Assembly: GCF_017897595.1 (NCBI RefSeq)
Contig: NZ_JAGKIK010000006.1
Span: 186,001-250,000, forward strand
Length of the DNA: 64,000 nucleotides
Direction of reading: 5' to 3'
Source of the DNA: Aquimarina sp. U1-2
GTDB taxonomy: Bacteria > Bacteroidota > Bacteroidia > Flavobacteriales > Flavobacteriaceae
In this document: positions 38,661-47,311 of the stretch, in pieces
How the letters are laid out: every line of letters begins with the position of its first letter
How positions within the stretch are numbered: position 1 is the stretch's first letter
Translations under genes and position numbers: made by a program
The notes under the pieces: generated by a model
The model's database searches: none
Seen by the model: only the letters and a program-made list of their open reading frames with translations
Told to the model about the DNA's origin: nothing

Positions 38661-38836
38661 GAAGTATAAACGGAAAAGGACCATTTTTATAAAGTGGAAG
38701 TAGTATTACTTCAAAATTTAACATATAATATCTGATTTATATACTGTCAATCTTTAAATTAGAGATATTACGAAAACCGACTTATAAATATGTATGAAAT
38801 AAGCCATAACAATGAGGATGATACTCACCGATATGA

Positions 38837-39011
38837 TTAACCCGCTTTATGCATTAGAAAATCTATTACGGCTTTAAACTGCTGCAAAACCAATCACTAG
38901 GTTGTATTTTTAAGTTTCACCGTAGCGATGCTATGCTGAAACTCAGAAAACACTTGGTTTTATGGCATTTTCAAACCTCATAACAAAATTCTAAAGCATA
39001 AACCGGGTTAA
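38837..39011 (+). repeat. Dispersed repeat family A, copy 3
   Basis: A 175-bp element bounded by TTAA on both sides (38837-38840 and 39008-39011). Left end CCCGCTTTATGCATTAGAAA and right end CTAAAGCATAAACCGGG form the terminal inverted repeat, with weaker pairing inward for about 50 bp. The sequence is nearly identical to the reverse complement of copy 2. TTAA at each end could be a target-site duplication. Confidence 0.9.
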
Positions 39012-39037
39012 ATGGCGATTCCATCTGACCATTAAAA
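39012..39037 (+). repeat. 26-bp segment repeated upstream of the serine hydrolase gene
   Basis: ATGGCGATTCCATCTGACCA and the following TTAAAA are identical to the reverse complement of 50747-50772. Weaker similarity continues to an AAACxGATGAAA start-codon context in both places. It begins exactly where family A copy 3 ends. Confidence 0.75.
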
Positions 39038-39052
39038 CAATAAAATAAACAG

Positions 39053-39199
39053 ATGAAACGAGCATTAATAAATTTTAAAAATTACTTCACAAAAGGGAAT
39101 GTTTAAAATTTTTAATGTGAGAGCGTAGCGCTTACATACGTTCTCAATTTTTTAATTATTTCGTTTCCAAACAATTAAAAAGATTTAAACGTATGAAAA
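39053..39199 (+). repeat. Dispersed repeat family B, copy 1, with micro-ORF
   Basis: A ~147-bp sequence that recurs in inverted orientation at 55991-56137 with high similarity over its whole length. It starts with an ATG-led micro-ORF at 39053-39106 (MKRALINFKNYFTKGNV) and ends in TTTAAACGTATGAAAA, which is also the start-codon context of the C39/VKOR gene. The outer parts form imperfect inverted repeats (GAAACGA... with ...TCGTTTC). Confidence 0.8.
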
Positions 39200-40782
39200 A
39201 TAATATCGAAAAAATAGTGGAAACTCTTCTTATCAAAAACCGAATAGGTAATTATGATAAAAAAGACTTAGAACTCCAGCTACAAATACATCCAAACTAT
39301 CCCAGTTTTCAATCTATTACAGATACTTTAGATTATTTCGATATAGAGAATATAGCGGTAGAAGTGCCTAAAGATGCTTTAGAGCAACTGCCTTCTAGTT
39401 TTATTTCGCTTATTTCTAAAGAAGGCCATGAAGAGATTGTTGTGGTACTTAGAAAAAAGAACAGTATTGAGTTAAAACATACAAGCCTTTCTAAAACTTC
39501 ATATAGCATTGAAGAATTCAATACCATATGGGTGCCTAAAGTTATTGCTGTAGATTATAACGCTAACAAAACCCGAGTTAATCATAGATCTTTTGTACAA
39601 CGTTTTCTTGGTATAATGGTATTGGTATCTCTAATTGCTGTTTTTGCGATGAGATCTTGGAGCTTATATGAAATTTTATTCTTGATATTGTCTATCACTG
39701 GCGCTACTTTGAGTATTCTTGCCCTTCGGGAGAGCATAGGGATACAATCTCAAACCATTCATCAATTTTGTACGACAGTGGGAAACACCAACTGTGGTGA
39801 TGTAATCAATAACAATAGCGGAAAATTATTTAAAGGCTTTACTCTTGCTGATGCAGGAATAGCTTTTTTTGGTTCTATTTTACTGTATCAGATTTTCTTT
39901 GGCTACACTAGTGTGTTACTAATTCCGACCGCATTAGGTATTCCTTTTGTTATATATTCTATCTACTCCCAGGGAGTTATTATTAAGAAATGGTGTGCGA
40001 TTTGTATGGCGATGGGCCTGGTTTCGATCGCTCTTGCTAGTATTGCTATCATTAGTTTACCATTGCTTATTGATATACGAATGTTACCGGAACTGTTGTT
40101 ACTCTCTTCTTTATTTACTGTTACATATCTTTTTACGAAAGAGCATCTGGTCTCTAGCCAAAGTTTAAAAAATGATAACAGGAAACTAAACCAGTTTAAG
40201 AGAGATGGACAAATTTTTGATCATTTACTAGGTACATCGCAGCAAGTTATGGATACTGCTACGTTTACGAATGAAATTATTTTAGGTAATCCCGACTCAC
40301 ATTTTAAAATCATAAGTTATACCAACCCAATGTGTGGTTATTGTAAAGAAGCTTTTGAAGCCTATGCGCGTGTTATTAGAACTATGGGGGATAAACTTCA
40401 AATTGTGATTCGCCTGGGGGTGAAATTAGATGATCAAAATGCCCAACCTACACAAATTGCCTTACGCCTTTTAGAAATATATCACCAACAAGGACAGGAA
40501 AATTGTATAGCTGCATATGCTGATTGGTTTGCAGATAGAACATATTCAAAATGGATTAAAAAATATAACAAACCTTCTAATAGCCCTTTACATAAAGAAG
40601 TGTTGCACAAACAATTAGAATGGTCTAAAAAAAATGGTATTGCTTACACTCCGGCTACCATCATTAACACACGAAGCTATCCTAAAAAATACAGTTATGA
40701 AGAGTTTTTTCATTTTATAAGCGTACAGCTTGATGATTATCTCGAGTCAACTTCAGAAAAAGGAAATACGGTAGAGGCATAG
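39193..40782 (+). CDS. C39-like/VKOR/thioredoxin fusion protein
   Basis: A 529-residue thiol-redox protein of the inner membrane. Domains: residues 1-125 resemble a C39 peptidase fold (HPNYPSFQSITDTLDYFDIENIAVEV ... GHEEIVVVL) without the catalytic Cys, so it is probably a binding domain; residues 135-310 form a VKOR module with Cys193, Cys201 and the CxxC Cys268-Cys271 (KKWCAICMAM); residues 340-529 are a thioredoxin/DsbA-like domain with Cys381-Cys384 (NPMCGYCKEAF). Such proteins should make disulfides in exported substrates. In Bacteroidota they are often linked to bacteriocin-type or other small exported peptides; no such transporter is adjacent here. Start context lies within family B repeat copy 1. 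Confidence 0.9.
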   Translation: MKNNIEKIVETLLIKNRIGNYDKKDLELQLQIHPNYPSFQSITDTLDYFDIENIAVEVPKDALEQLPSSFISLISKEGHEEIVVVLRKKNSIELKHTSLSKTSYSIEEFNTIWVPKVIAVDYNANKTRVNHRSFVQRFLGIMVLVSLIAVFAMRSWSLYEILFLILSITGATLSILALRESIGIQSQTIHQFCTTVGNTNCGDVINNNSGKLFKGFTLADAGIAFFGSILLYQIFFGYTSVLLIPTALGIPFVIYSIYSQGVIIKKWCAICMAMGLVSIALASIAIISLPLLIDIRMLPELLLLSSLFTVTYLFTKEHLVSSQSLKNDNRKLNQFKRDGQIFDHLLGTSQQVMDTATFTNEIILGNPDSHFKIISYTNPMCGYCKEAFEAYARVIRTMGDKLQIVIRLGVKLDDQNAQPTQIALRLLEIYHQQGQENCIAAYADWFADRTYSKWIKKYNKPSNSPLHKEVLHKQLEWSKKNGIAYTPATIINTRSYPKKYSYEEFFHFISVQLDDYLESTSEKGNTVEA

Positions 40783-40797
40783 ATGTGACGCTATATA

Positions 40798-41910
40798 TTA
40801 CCCTTTCACATCCAACGTATCCCTAAGGGCATTGCCAACTAGCATAAAAGACATCACTAAACTCATAATACCAAGCCCAGGTATAATTGCCAAATAAGCT
40901 TTTCCTAAAATAATATATGAATAATGATCTTTAATCATGGCACCCCAACTGGCAGTTGGTGGTTGTGCCCCTATCCCCAGAAAGCTAAGACCACTCTCTA
41001 TAAGGATGGCAGCTGCAAAATTAGCAGCCGAAATTACGATTACCGGGGCTAAGCTATTAGGTAAAATATGTTTTGTTATAATTCTTAAATGAGTGAAACC
41101 CAAAGCTTTTGCCGCAGTAACATACTGCATTTGTTTTACACTTAGTACCTGACCTCGTACTACTCGAGCTACTTCAACCCACATCGTTAAACCTACTGCA
41201 ATAAACACTTGCCAAAACCCTTTTCCAAGTGCTAATGTAATTGCAATTACCAAAAGTAACGTTGGTATAGACCAGGTAACATTGATTAACCACATAATTG
41301 CTGTATCTATACGACCTCCAAAATATCCGGCAATGGCTCCTAGAGATATTCCCAAAACTAATGAAATTAATACGGCTACAAACCCTATAGAAAACGAAAT
41401 ACGCAGTCCGACAAGCATACGACTAAGCAAATCTCTTCCATATTTATCGGTACCTAATATAAAAGTTTGATCTCGTATATAGGTACGAGTAATTTCATCC
41501 TTAGTTAAATCTTGTGGAAAGACCTGTAATGCAATTTTTTTTTTAATATCAATTAGTTCTCCCTCGCTGTAAGGAACGATTAATAATGCATCATCTTTAA
41601 AAGTATACCTTTCTATAGGAATTTCGGTATCTGTATTTTTTTCTCCAAAAAAAAGTGTGTTAAAAAAAGATTGATCATATGAGTTTTGAGAAGGTATGGT
41701 CAACATAGTAACCGTAAATCCCGGTGACTTTGAATGAATAGACAAATGCATCTGATTTGCATTTCGAGAATTATCTGGCGCCAGAATATATGCAAAAATG
41801 GCAATAAGAGCGCAAAGTAGTATAAAGCAAAAACTCAAAACGCCCCAAAAATTTTTTTTAAACTTTTGGAGCGCTACTGTACTTAAAGAGTTCGATGTTG
41901 TCGTACGCAT
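40798..41910 (-). CDS. DppC/OppC-type ABC transporter permease
   Basis: A 370-residue inner-membrane permease of the peptide/nickel ABC family. N-terminal TM helix (FWGVLSFCFILLCALIAIFAYIL), a long periplasmic insert (residues about 50-155), then the BPD_transp_1 domain with the EAA-type coupling motif AAKALGFTHLRIITKHILPNSLAPVIVISAANFAAAILIES and FLGIGAQPPTASWGAM. The insert is larger than in typical OppC proteins. Only this subunit is present; it starts 4 bp after the prc stop on the same strand, so the two are probably co-transcribed. Its ATPase and solute-binding partners are elsewhere. Confidence 0.92.
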   Translation of the reverse strand: MRTTTSNSLSTVALQKFKKNFWGVLSFCFILLCALIAIFAYILAPDNSRNANQMHLSIHSKSPGFTVTMLTIPSQNSYDQSFFNTLFFGEKNTDTEIPIERYTFKDDALLIVPYSEGELIDIKKKIALQVFPQDLTKDEITRTYIRDQTFILGTDKYGRDLLSRMLVGLRISFSIGFVAVLISLVLGISLGAIAGYFGGRIDTAIMWLINVTWSIPTLLLVIAITLALGKGFWQVFIAVGLTMWVEVARVVRGQVLSVKQMQYVTAAKALGFTHLRIITKHILPNSLAPVIVISAANFAAAILIESGLSFLGIGAQPPTASWGAMIKDHYSYIILGKAYLAIIPGLGIMSLVMSFMLVGNALRDTLDVKG

Positions 41911-41914
41911 TAAT

Positions 41915-44050
41915 CTAATTCTTCAGTGTAAGAGAATTTTTAGATCGACGTATATTGTTAATTTTCATATCTTCGAGTACGCTAATTGCTTCTTCTACAT
42001 ACACATCTTTGCTTAGCGTTTCGTGCCATCTTTCTCGCTTTTCTTCTAAAACAGAATCTTTTTTCATAAGCGCCACTTCGTATGGTAGTGACTCAAAACT
42101 AAGATCTGTTTTATAGTCACTAATAGCATCAAATCGCTCTGCTTGCTTCTCGTTCAATGCAATATTTGCCTTATATTTATCGTATTGTAAAGAGTAGACA
42201 TTTACATCTCTTTTTTGTCGTACCCACTTCGCATTTTCTTCAATAAGCTTTAGTTGATCGTTTTGAGCCATTCTAACCTTACTATTGGTTATGGTTTGAT
42301 CAAAATCTATATATCCATCCCATTTTGAGTACTCTGCCGCAGGAATTTTATCCCAAGGTAAAGGATTCTCTTGATCTTTTTCTCCAATATCGATATAACT
42401 ATAACGATCAGGAACGACTACATCGCTTTTTACACCTTCTAACTGTGTCGATCCTCCATTCACTCTATAGAACTTTTGAGTAGTAAGCTTAAGAGCTCCT
42501 AAATCTCCAAAATCGTTACTTCTCATCCACCGATTAAGATCCATTACATTCTGTACAGTACCTTTTCCGTAAGTTTGCTTACTCCCGATAATAATAGCTC
42601 GTTTATAATCCTGCATAGCCGCTGCCAAAATTTCAGAGGCTGAGGCAGATAATTCATTAACCAAAATCACCAGTGGACCATCCCAAAGAACATTTCTGTC
42701 TTTATCACTTAATACCTCAGGTGTTTCACCTTTGGTTCTTACTTGCACTATTGGCCCCTTCTCGATAAAAAGACCGGCAATATCAACAACGGTTTGTAAT
42801 GATCCCCCTCCATTATCTCGAAGATCTATTACTAACCCATCCATTTTCTGCTCTTTTAAACGCACAATTTCCTGTCGTACGTCTTTTGCTGCATTTCGTT
42901 GATTATAGTCCTGCATATTGAAATAGAACTTTGGTAAATTAACGATTCCAAATGTTTTATCGTTTTTCTTCACTACTGAAGATTTGGCATATGTTTCTTC
43001 TAGCTCTACAACATCTCTTACAATATCAATCACCTCGGTAGTACCGTCAACTTTTTTAACTGTTAGTGAAACTTTAGTTCCTTTAGGACCTTTAATTAAA
43101 CTTACCGCATCATCAAGACGCATACCTACCACACTTACAGCTTCTTGCTCATCTTCTTGTTTTACTTTCATGATCAAATCGCCTACTTCTACTTTATTAC
43201 CTCTCCAGGCTGGACCTCCTGAAATGATTTCAATAATTTTGACATTATCGTTTTTCTTTTGTAGTCGCGCTCCGATACCTTCAAGTTTTCCAGACATGGC
43301 GATATCAAATCTATCTTTATCTTGCGGTGCAAAATAGTAAGTATGTGGGTCAAATTCTTCAACAATAGAGTTGATGTAAATCGTAAACCAATCTTTGCGT
43401 TCCAGATCGTCTGCAAATTCAAAATACTCTTTTAGCGAACCTTTTGTAATCTCTCGAGATTCTTCTTCGAGTGTAGTTGCAGTTTTTCTTTTGTAGTCTT
43501 TGTTTGCGGTGACAGAATCTAATTGTTCTTCTACTTTATCGTAATAGCTGGAAAGTGCATTAAATTTTAATTGCTTTCTCCAACGATCTTTCATTTCTTT
43601 TTTGTTCTTTGCGTAGGGCAAATTATCATAATCAGTACTTATATTTTCGTCTTTCTGAAAATCGAAAGGCGTATCAAGAATCTCTTGATACAGCGAACGG
43701 GCTTGCGCCATTCGTTGTTGTAAACGGGTATACGTTAAATCAAAAAACGTAATTTCTTTATTTCTGATTTCATCATCTATACGTTTTTCAAACTCCTTAA
43801 ACTCATCAATATCGCTTTGATAGAAATAGCGTTTAAGAGGATCTAACGCATCTACATAATCTGCGAAAACTTCTTTTGAGAAATCATCATTAATATCCTT
43901 CGCATCATAATGTCCTTTACCCAGAACATAACTTATCAAATCAATGAGTAGTTTATCTTTATCTGGTCCACCTTCAACCTTGGTGGTAAAACTACAAGAA
44001 GCAACCGAAACGATCACGGTAAGCATCAAAATCAAAAAACTCTTTTTCAT
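41915..44050 (-). CDS. prc: Carboxy-terminal processing protease (S41 family, Tsp/Prc)
   Basis: A 711-residue periplasmic protease with a signal or lipoprotein leader (MKKSFLILMLTVIVSVASCSF; the VASC lipobox suggests a lipoprotein). DUF3340-type N-terminal region, PDZ domain (KLEGIGARLQKKNDNVKIIEIISGGPAWRGNKVEVGDLI), and the S41 core with the catalytic Ser of NELSASASEILAAAMQDYKRA and the Lys of TYGKGTVQN. A C-terminal DUF3340 domain follows. Family members degrade periplasmic proteins marked at the C-terminus and affect cell wall turnover. Confidence 0.96.
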   Translation of the reverse strand: MKKSFLILMLTVIVSVASCSFTTKVEGGPDKDKLLIDLISYVLGKGHYDAKDINDDFSKEVFADYVDALDPLKRYFYQSDIDEFKEFEKRIDDEIRNKEITFFDLTYTRLQQRMAQARSLYQEILDTPFDFQKDENISTDYDNLPYAKNKKEMKDRWRKQLKFNALSSYYDKVEEQLDSVTANKDYKRKTATTLEEESREITKGSLKEYFEFADDLERKDWFTIYINSIVEEFDPHTYYFAPQDKDRFDIAMSGKLEGIGARLQKKNDNVKIIEIISGGPAWRGNKVEVGDLIMKVKQEDEQEAVSVVGMRLDDAVSLIKGPKGTKVSLTVKKVDGTTEVIDIVRDVVELEETYAKSSVVKKNDKTFGIVNLPKFYFNMQDYNQRNAAKDVRQEIVRLKEQKMDGLVIDLRDNGGGSLQTVVDIAGLFIEKGPIVQVRTKGETPEVLSDKDRNVLWDGPLVILVNELSASASEILAAAMQDYKRAIIIGSKQTYGKGTVQNVMDLNRWMRSNDFGDLGALKLTTQKFYRVNGGSTQLEGVKSDVVVPDRYSYIDIGEKDQENPLPWDKIPAAEYSKWDGYIDFDQTITNSKVRMAQNDQLKLIEENAKWVRQKRDVNVYSLQYDKYKANIALNEKQAERFDAISDYKTDLSFESLPYEVALMKKDSVLEEKRERWHETLSKDVYVEEAISVLEDMKINNIRRSKNSLTLKN

Positions 44051-44079
44051 ACGCTCAAATAAAATTAGGGGTTTTACTT

Positions 44080-44273
44080 AGAACTCGTTTACATTTTTTT
44101 CAATTGACTACAAAATAATCTTAGTGGTCTACTTATTGTAATTTTTTAGTTGCGTAATCAATACTATACGACAAAAAAATATTTCAATTGAACAATTAAT
44201 CTTTCGCAATCGCACCATCTGGTACCTTCCTATCGGTCGGTCTTGCTTCAATCAAAAAGTGTAAACGAGTTCT
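44080..44273. repeat. 194-bp segment with 13-bp terminal inverted repeats
   Basis: AGAACTCGTTTAC (44080-44092) and GTAAACGAGTTCT (44261-44273) are perfect reverse complements. The left arm is followed by ATTTTTTTCAATTG. The same arm sequence, with one change, borders the smaller structure at 44401-44445. Confidence 0.7.
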
Positions 44274-44400
44274 CAGCAAATTACATTAAAAATCGTGCCA
44301 ATAACCTGTAATATTACTAAATTTTTCTTAAATGAGCTAATATTCTATACTCCTCTTTTTTTGAGCACTTCAAAGCTTAAAAAAGTGTATTTTTATCCTT

Positions 44401-44445
44401 GAACTGGTTTACTTTTTTCAACTTGCTAAAAATGTAAACCAGTTC
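44401..44445. repeat. 45-bp palindromic repeat before surE
   Basis: GAACTGGTTTAC (44401-44412) pairs perfectly with GTAAACCAGTTC (44434-44445). Arms and the inner TTTTTTCAACTTG closely resemble those of 44080-44273, so it looks like an internally deleted relative. As a hairpin it lies in the surE 5' region. Confidence 0.7.
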
Positions 44446-44463
44446 TTTATAAAATTACTTTTT

Positions 44464-45246
44464 ATGTCACAAAAAAAACCTTTGATTCTTGTTACTAACG
44501 ACGATGGTATTACCGCGCCGGGTATACGTGCACTAATCGGTATTATGAATGAAATCGGCGATGTTTTTGTCGTAGCTCCAGATAGCCCACAAAGCGGTAT
44601 GGGGCATGCCATTACAGTAAATAACACAATTTTTTGCGATCCCATTGTTATTGATGAAGAAGCACCTCAGCAAGAATATAGTTGTTCGGGCACCCCGGCA
44701 GACTGTGTTAAGTTGGCATCTAGAGAACTTCTACCTAGAAAACCCGATCTTTGTGTAAGCGGTATTAATCACGGATCTAATGCTGCAATTAATGTTATTT
44801 ATTCAGGAACTATGAGTGCTGCTGTAGAAGCTGGTATCGAAGGAATTCCTGCTATTGGCTTTTCTTTACTTGACTATAGTATTGATGCTAATTTTGAACC
44901 TTCAAAAAAGTTTGTAAGTAAAATCGTAAAAAAAGTATTGGCAAATACATTGCCAAAAGGTGTTGTTCTCAATGTAAATATCCCTGTTCTTCCAGAAAAT
45001 GAGATTAAAGGTATAAAGATTTGTAGACAAGCCAATGCCCATTGGATGGAAGAGTTTGATAAAAGAACAAACCCTATGGGAAGAGAGTACTATTGGCTCT
45101 CTGGGAAGTTTGTAAATGAAGACAAAGGAGAAGATACAGACGAGTGGGCATTGCGCCAGGGATATGTTTCTGTAGTCCCTACGCAATTTGATCTAACTGC
45201 TCATCATTTTATACAAGAACTTAATAATTGGTCGTTACATGATTAA
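44464..45246 (+). CDS. surE: 5'/3'-nucleotidase SurE
   Basis: Dephosphorylates nucleoside monophosphates and has a survival role in stationary phase. Full length (260 residues), with the family's metal-binding TNDDGITAPGIRAL (Asp13, Asp14) and Asn in VSGINHGSNAAINVIYSGTMSAAVEA, and YSCSGTPADCVKLA. It heads a five-gene + strand run: surE, TM gene, lpxB, NlpC/P60 gene and comEC. The small TM gene overlaps its stop by 8 bp. Confidence 0.97.
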   Translation: MSQKKPLILVTNDDGITAPGIRALIGIMNEIGDVFVVAPDSPQSGMGHAITVNNTIFCDPIVIDEEAPQQEYSCSGTPADCVKLASRELLPRKPDLCVSGINHGSNAAINVIYSGTMSAAVEAGIEGIPAIGFSLLDYSIDANFEPSKKFVSKIVKKVLANTLPKGVVLNVNIPVLPENEIKGIKICRQANAHWMEEFDKRTNPMGREYYWLSGKFVNEDKGEDTDEWALRQGYVSVVPTQFDLTAHHFIQELNNWSLHD

Positions 45247-45535
45247 GAAAGAAATGGGTATAGGCCTTGTAGCCGGTCTATTCGCAAATAGTATAGGATT
45301 TACACTTTGCGTTTTTATATTTTCAGCATTAAGTGACCAGTATCTTGGTTTTTCAACTACTGTTAAAGCCTCTATAGCTAATGACAGTTTTGGAAGTCTT
45401 ATTGTCCTGGGCGCTATTCCTAATCTTGTACTTTTCTTTTTATTTCTGAAAAAAGAACAAGTGTACAGGGCCCGTGGCGTGCTTCTTGCTACACTTATTG
45501 CAGCTATATGCATCGCAATTAGTAAATTTGGTTAA
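45239..45535 (+). CDS. Hypothetical small membrane protein in the surE-lpxB operon
   Basis: A 98-residue protein with three TM helices (residues 10-32, 48-65 and 76-95). Its start lies inside the surE coding region (8-bp overlap), and lpxB begins 25 bp after it, so it belongs to the operon. Family not recognised, though small genes of this size sit at the same site in other flavobacteria as far as I recall. Likely real because of the coupling and TM pattern. Confidence 0.75.
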   Translation: MIKKEMGIGLVAGLFANSIGFTLCVFIFSALSDQYLGFSTTVKASIANDSFGSLIVLGAIPNLVLFFLFLKKEQVYRARGVLLATLIAAICIAISKFG

Positions 45536-45560
45536 TAATTTTAATGTTAAGTAGTTTTTA

Positions 45561-46670
45561 ATGAAATACTACCTTATTGCAGGAGAAGCGTCGGGAGATT
45601 TACATGGTGCTAATCTCATGAAATCTATAGTACGAGAAGACCCAAATGCCGCATTCAGATTTTGGGGAGGCGATCTTATGCAAGCCGTAGGGGGTACTTT
45701 GGTAACACACTACAAAGAAAGATCATTCATGGGATTTATAGAAATCCTTCTAAATCTGCCTAAAATATTAGGATTTATAAAGCAGTGCAAAAAAGATATT
45801 TCACTATACCAACCTGATGTTGTGATTCTTATAGATAACTCGGGTTTTAATTTGCCTATTGCAAAATGGGCTAAACTTCATGGCTTTTCTACACATTATT
45901 ATATTAGCCCACAAATTTGGGCTTCTCGCGAGGGTCGTATCAAGACCATAAAAGCTTATGTAGATCATATGTATGTAGTCCTTCCTTTTGTGAAAGATTT
46001 TTATGATACCTACGAATATCCGGTTCAATTTGTAGGTCATCCTCTAATTGATGCTGTTGCTGATCACCAACCGGTACTCCCCAAAGATTTTAAAGAAAAA
46101 AATGGGCTAGACGATCGACCCATTGTGGCAGTATTACCAGGAAGCAGAAAACAGGAAATCAAAAAAATGCTCGAGGTCATGCTAACGGTGGTAGAAGATT
46201 TTCCAGAGTATCAATTTATCGTTGCAGGCGCCCCAAGTCAGAACGCCGATTTTTATCAATCTTTTATGAAAAAAAAGGGGGTATACCTGGTGATGAACCA
46301 AACCTATGATTTACTTAGTTTAAGTAATGCTGCACTGGTCACCTCGGGAACGGCTACCCTAGAAACAGCACTATTCAAAGTCCCGCAAGTGGTATGTTAT
46401 AAAGGAAGTGCCATTTCATATCAAATCGCAAAACGAATCATAAATCTGGACTATATTTCTTTGGTAAATTTGATAATGAACAAACCTATTGTGACTGAAC
46501 TTATTCAAAGTGAATTAAATACCAAAAGACTAAAAGAAGAACTTACTGTAATTTTGGATGAGTACAAAAGAGCGGTTATGTTTTTGGAATATTATGATTT
46601 AGAAAAAAAACTTGGAGGCAAAGGTGCAAGTGATAAAACTGCTGCACTTATTGTAGAATCTATTAAATAA
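45561..46670 (+). CDS. lpxB: Lipid-A-disaccharide synthase
   Basis: Joins UDP-2,3-diacylglucosamine and lipid X to form the lipid A disaccharide, at the inner face of the inner membrane. A 369-residue GT-B glycosyltransferase with the family signatures YYLIAGEASGDLHGANLM, RFWGGDLM, the SPQIWASREGRIKTIK block and VLPGSRKQEI, followed by the nucleotide-binding TSGTATLETALFKVPQVVCYK. It confirms a Gram-negative envelope with lipid A. Confidence 0.97.
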   Translation: MKYYLIAGEASGDLHGANLMKSIVREDPNAAFRFWGGDLMQAVGGTLVTHYKERSFMGFIEILLNLPKILGFIKQCKKDISLYQPDVVILIDNSGFNLPIAKWAKLHGFSTHYYISPQIWASREGRIKTIKAYVDHMYVVLPFVKDFYDTYEYPVQFVGHPLIDAVADHQPVLPKDFKEKNGLDDRPIVAVLPGSRKQEIKKMLEVMLTVVEDFPEYQFIVAGAPSQNADFYQSFMKKKGVYLVMNQTYDLLSLSNAALVTSGTATLETALFKVPQVVCYKGSAISYQIAKRIINLDYISLVNLIMNKPIVTELIQSELNTKRLKEELTVILDEYKRAVMFLEYYDLEKKLGGKGASDKTAALIVESIK

Positions 46671-46683
46671 ACCCTTCCCCAAA

Positions 46684-47208
46684 ATGAAAAAAATAATAAC
46701 CTACTGCCTTTTTGTGATGTGTGTCGCTACTTTATTTTCTTGCGGAAGCTCATCTAAAAATAAAGCTATAATTTCAGATCAACCCACACCAGCTTTCAGA
46801 AGAGGAACACCGAAACTTTCAGTTTCCCGAAAGATTAAAAACATAGTCAAGTATGCGAAATCTTTTAAAGGAACTCGATATAAATTTGGAGGAACTACAA
46901 AAAAGGGAATGGACTGCTCTGGTTTAGTGTACACCTCTTTTAAAAAAGAAAATATAATTTTACCCAGGACGTCAAGAACTATGGCGACACAAGGCAAGTC
47001 TATTGCTATCAAAAAGGTGAGTGTTGGTGATTTACTATTTTTTAAGACCAATAAAAGGAAAAATGTGATTTCTCATGTGGGATTGGTTGTCGAAACTAAA
47101 GGAGCTATTCAATTCATTCATGCTTCTACCTCTAAAGGAGTGATCGTATCAAGCTTAGATGAAAACTACTGGAGTAAAGCTTTTGTAAGTGCGAGAAGAG
47201 TATTCTAA
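46684..47208 (+). CDS. NlpC/P60 (C40) family cell-wall hydrolase lipoprotein
   Basis: A 174-residue predicted lipoprotein: signal peptide MKKIITYCLFVMCVATLFSC with lipobox LFSC. The NlpC/P60 domain has nucleophile Cys78 in GMDCSGLVYTSF, His in ISHVGLVVE and a third polar residue in FIHAST, the standard Cys-His-His triad. These enzymes cleave the D-Glu-diaminoacid bond in wall peptides. It lies 13 bp after lpxB in the surE-comEC run. Confidence 0.95.
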   Translation: MKKIITYCLFVMCVATLFSCGSSSKNKAIISDQPTPAFRRGTPKLSVSRKIKNIVKYAKSFKGTRYKFGGTTKKGMDCSGLVYTSFKKENIILPRTSRTMATQGKSIAIKKVSVGDLLFFKTNKRKNVISHVGLVVETKGAIQFIHASTSKGVIVSSLDENYWSKAFVSARRVF

Positions 47209-47311
47209 TGAACATACTGGTTCTGATATCTAATCACATAAGGCAAAATGATAGATTCGGTATAGGGCTATTTATCTAAATTATGTCATTTTGTAACCTC
47301 AGTTTCAAAAA

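Larger units (their letters stand above)
38280..39192. other. 913-bp intergenic region packed with repeats
   Basis: Contains a decayed family A piece (about 38615-38660), family A copy 3 (38837-39011), a 26-bp segment repeated at the serine hydrolase promoter (39012-39037), and family B copy 1 (39053-39199) that reaches the start codon of the C39/VKOR gene. A short open frame at 38546-38611 (21 codons) is noted under findings. No standard gene. Confidence 0.6.
44051..44463. other. Intergenic region with paired inverted repeats
   Basis: 413 bp between prc and surE on diverging strands. It holds two related inverted-repeat structures, described separately. No gene. Confidence 0.55.
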
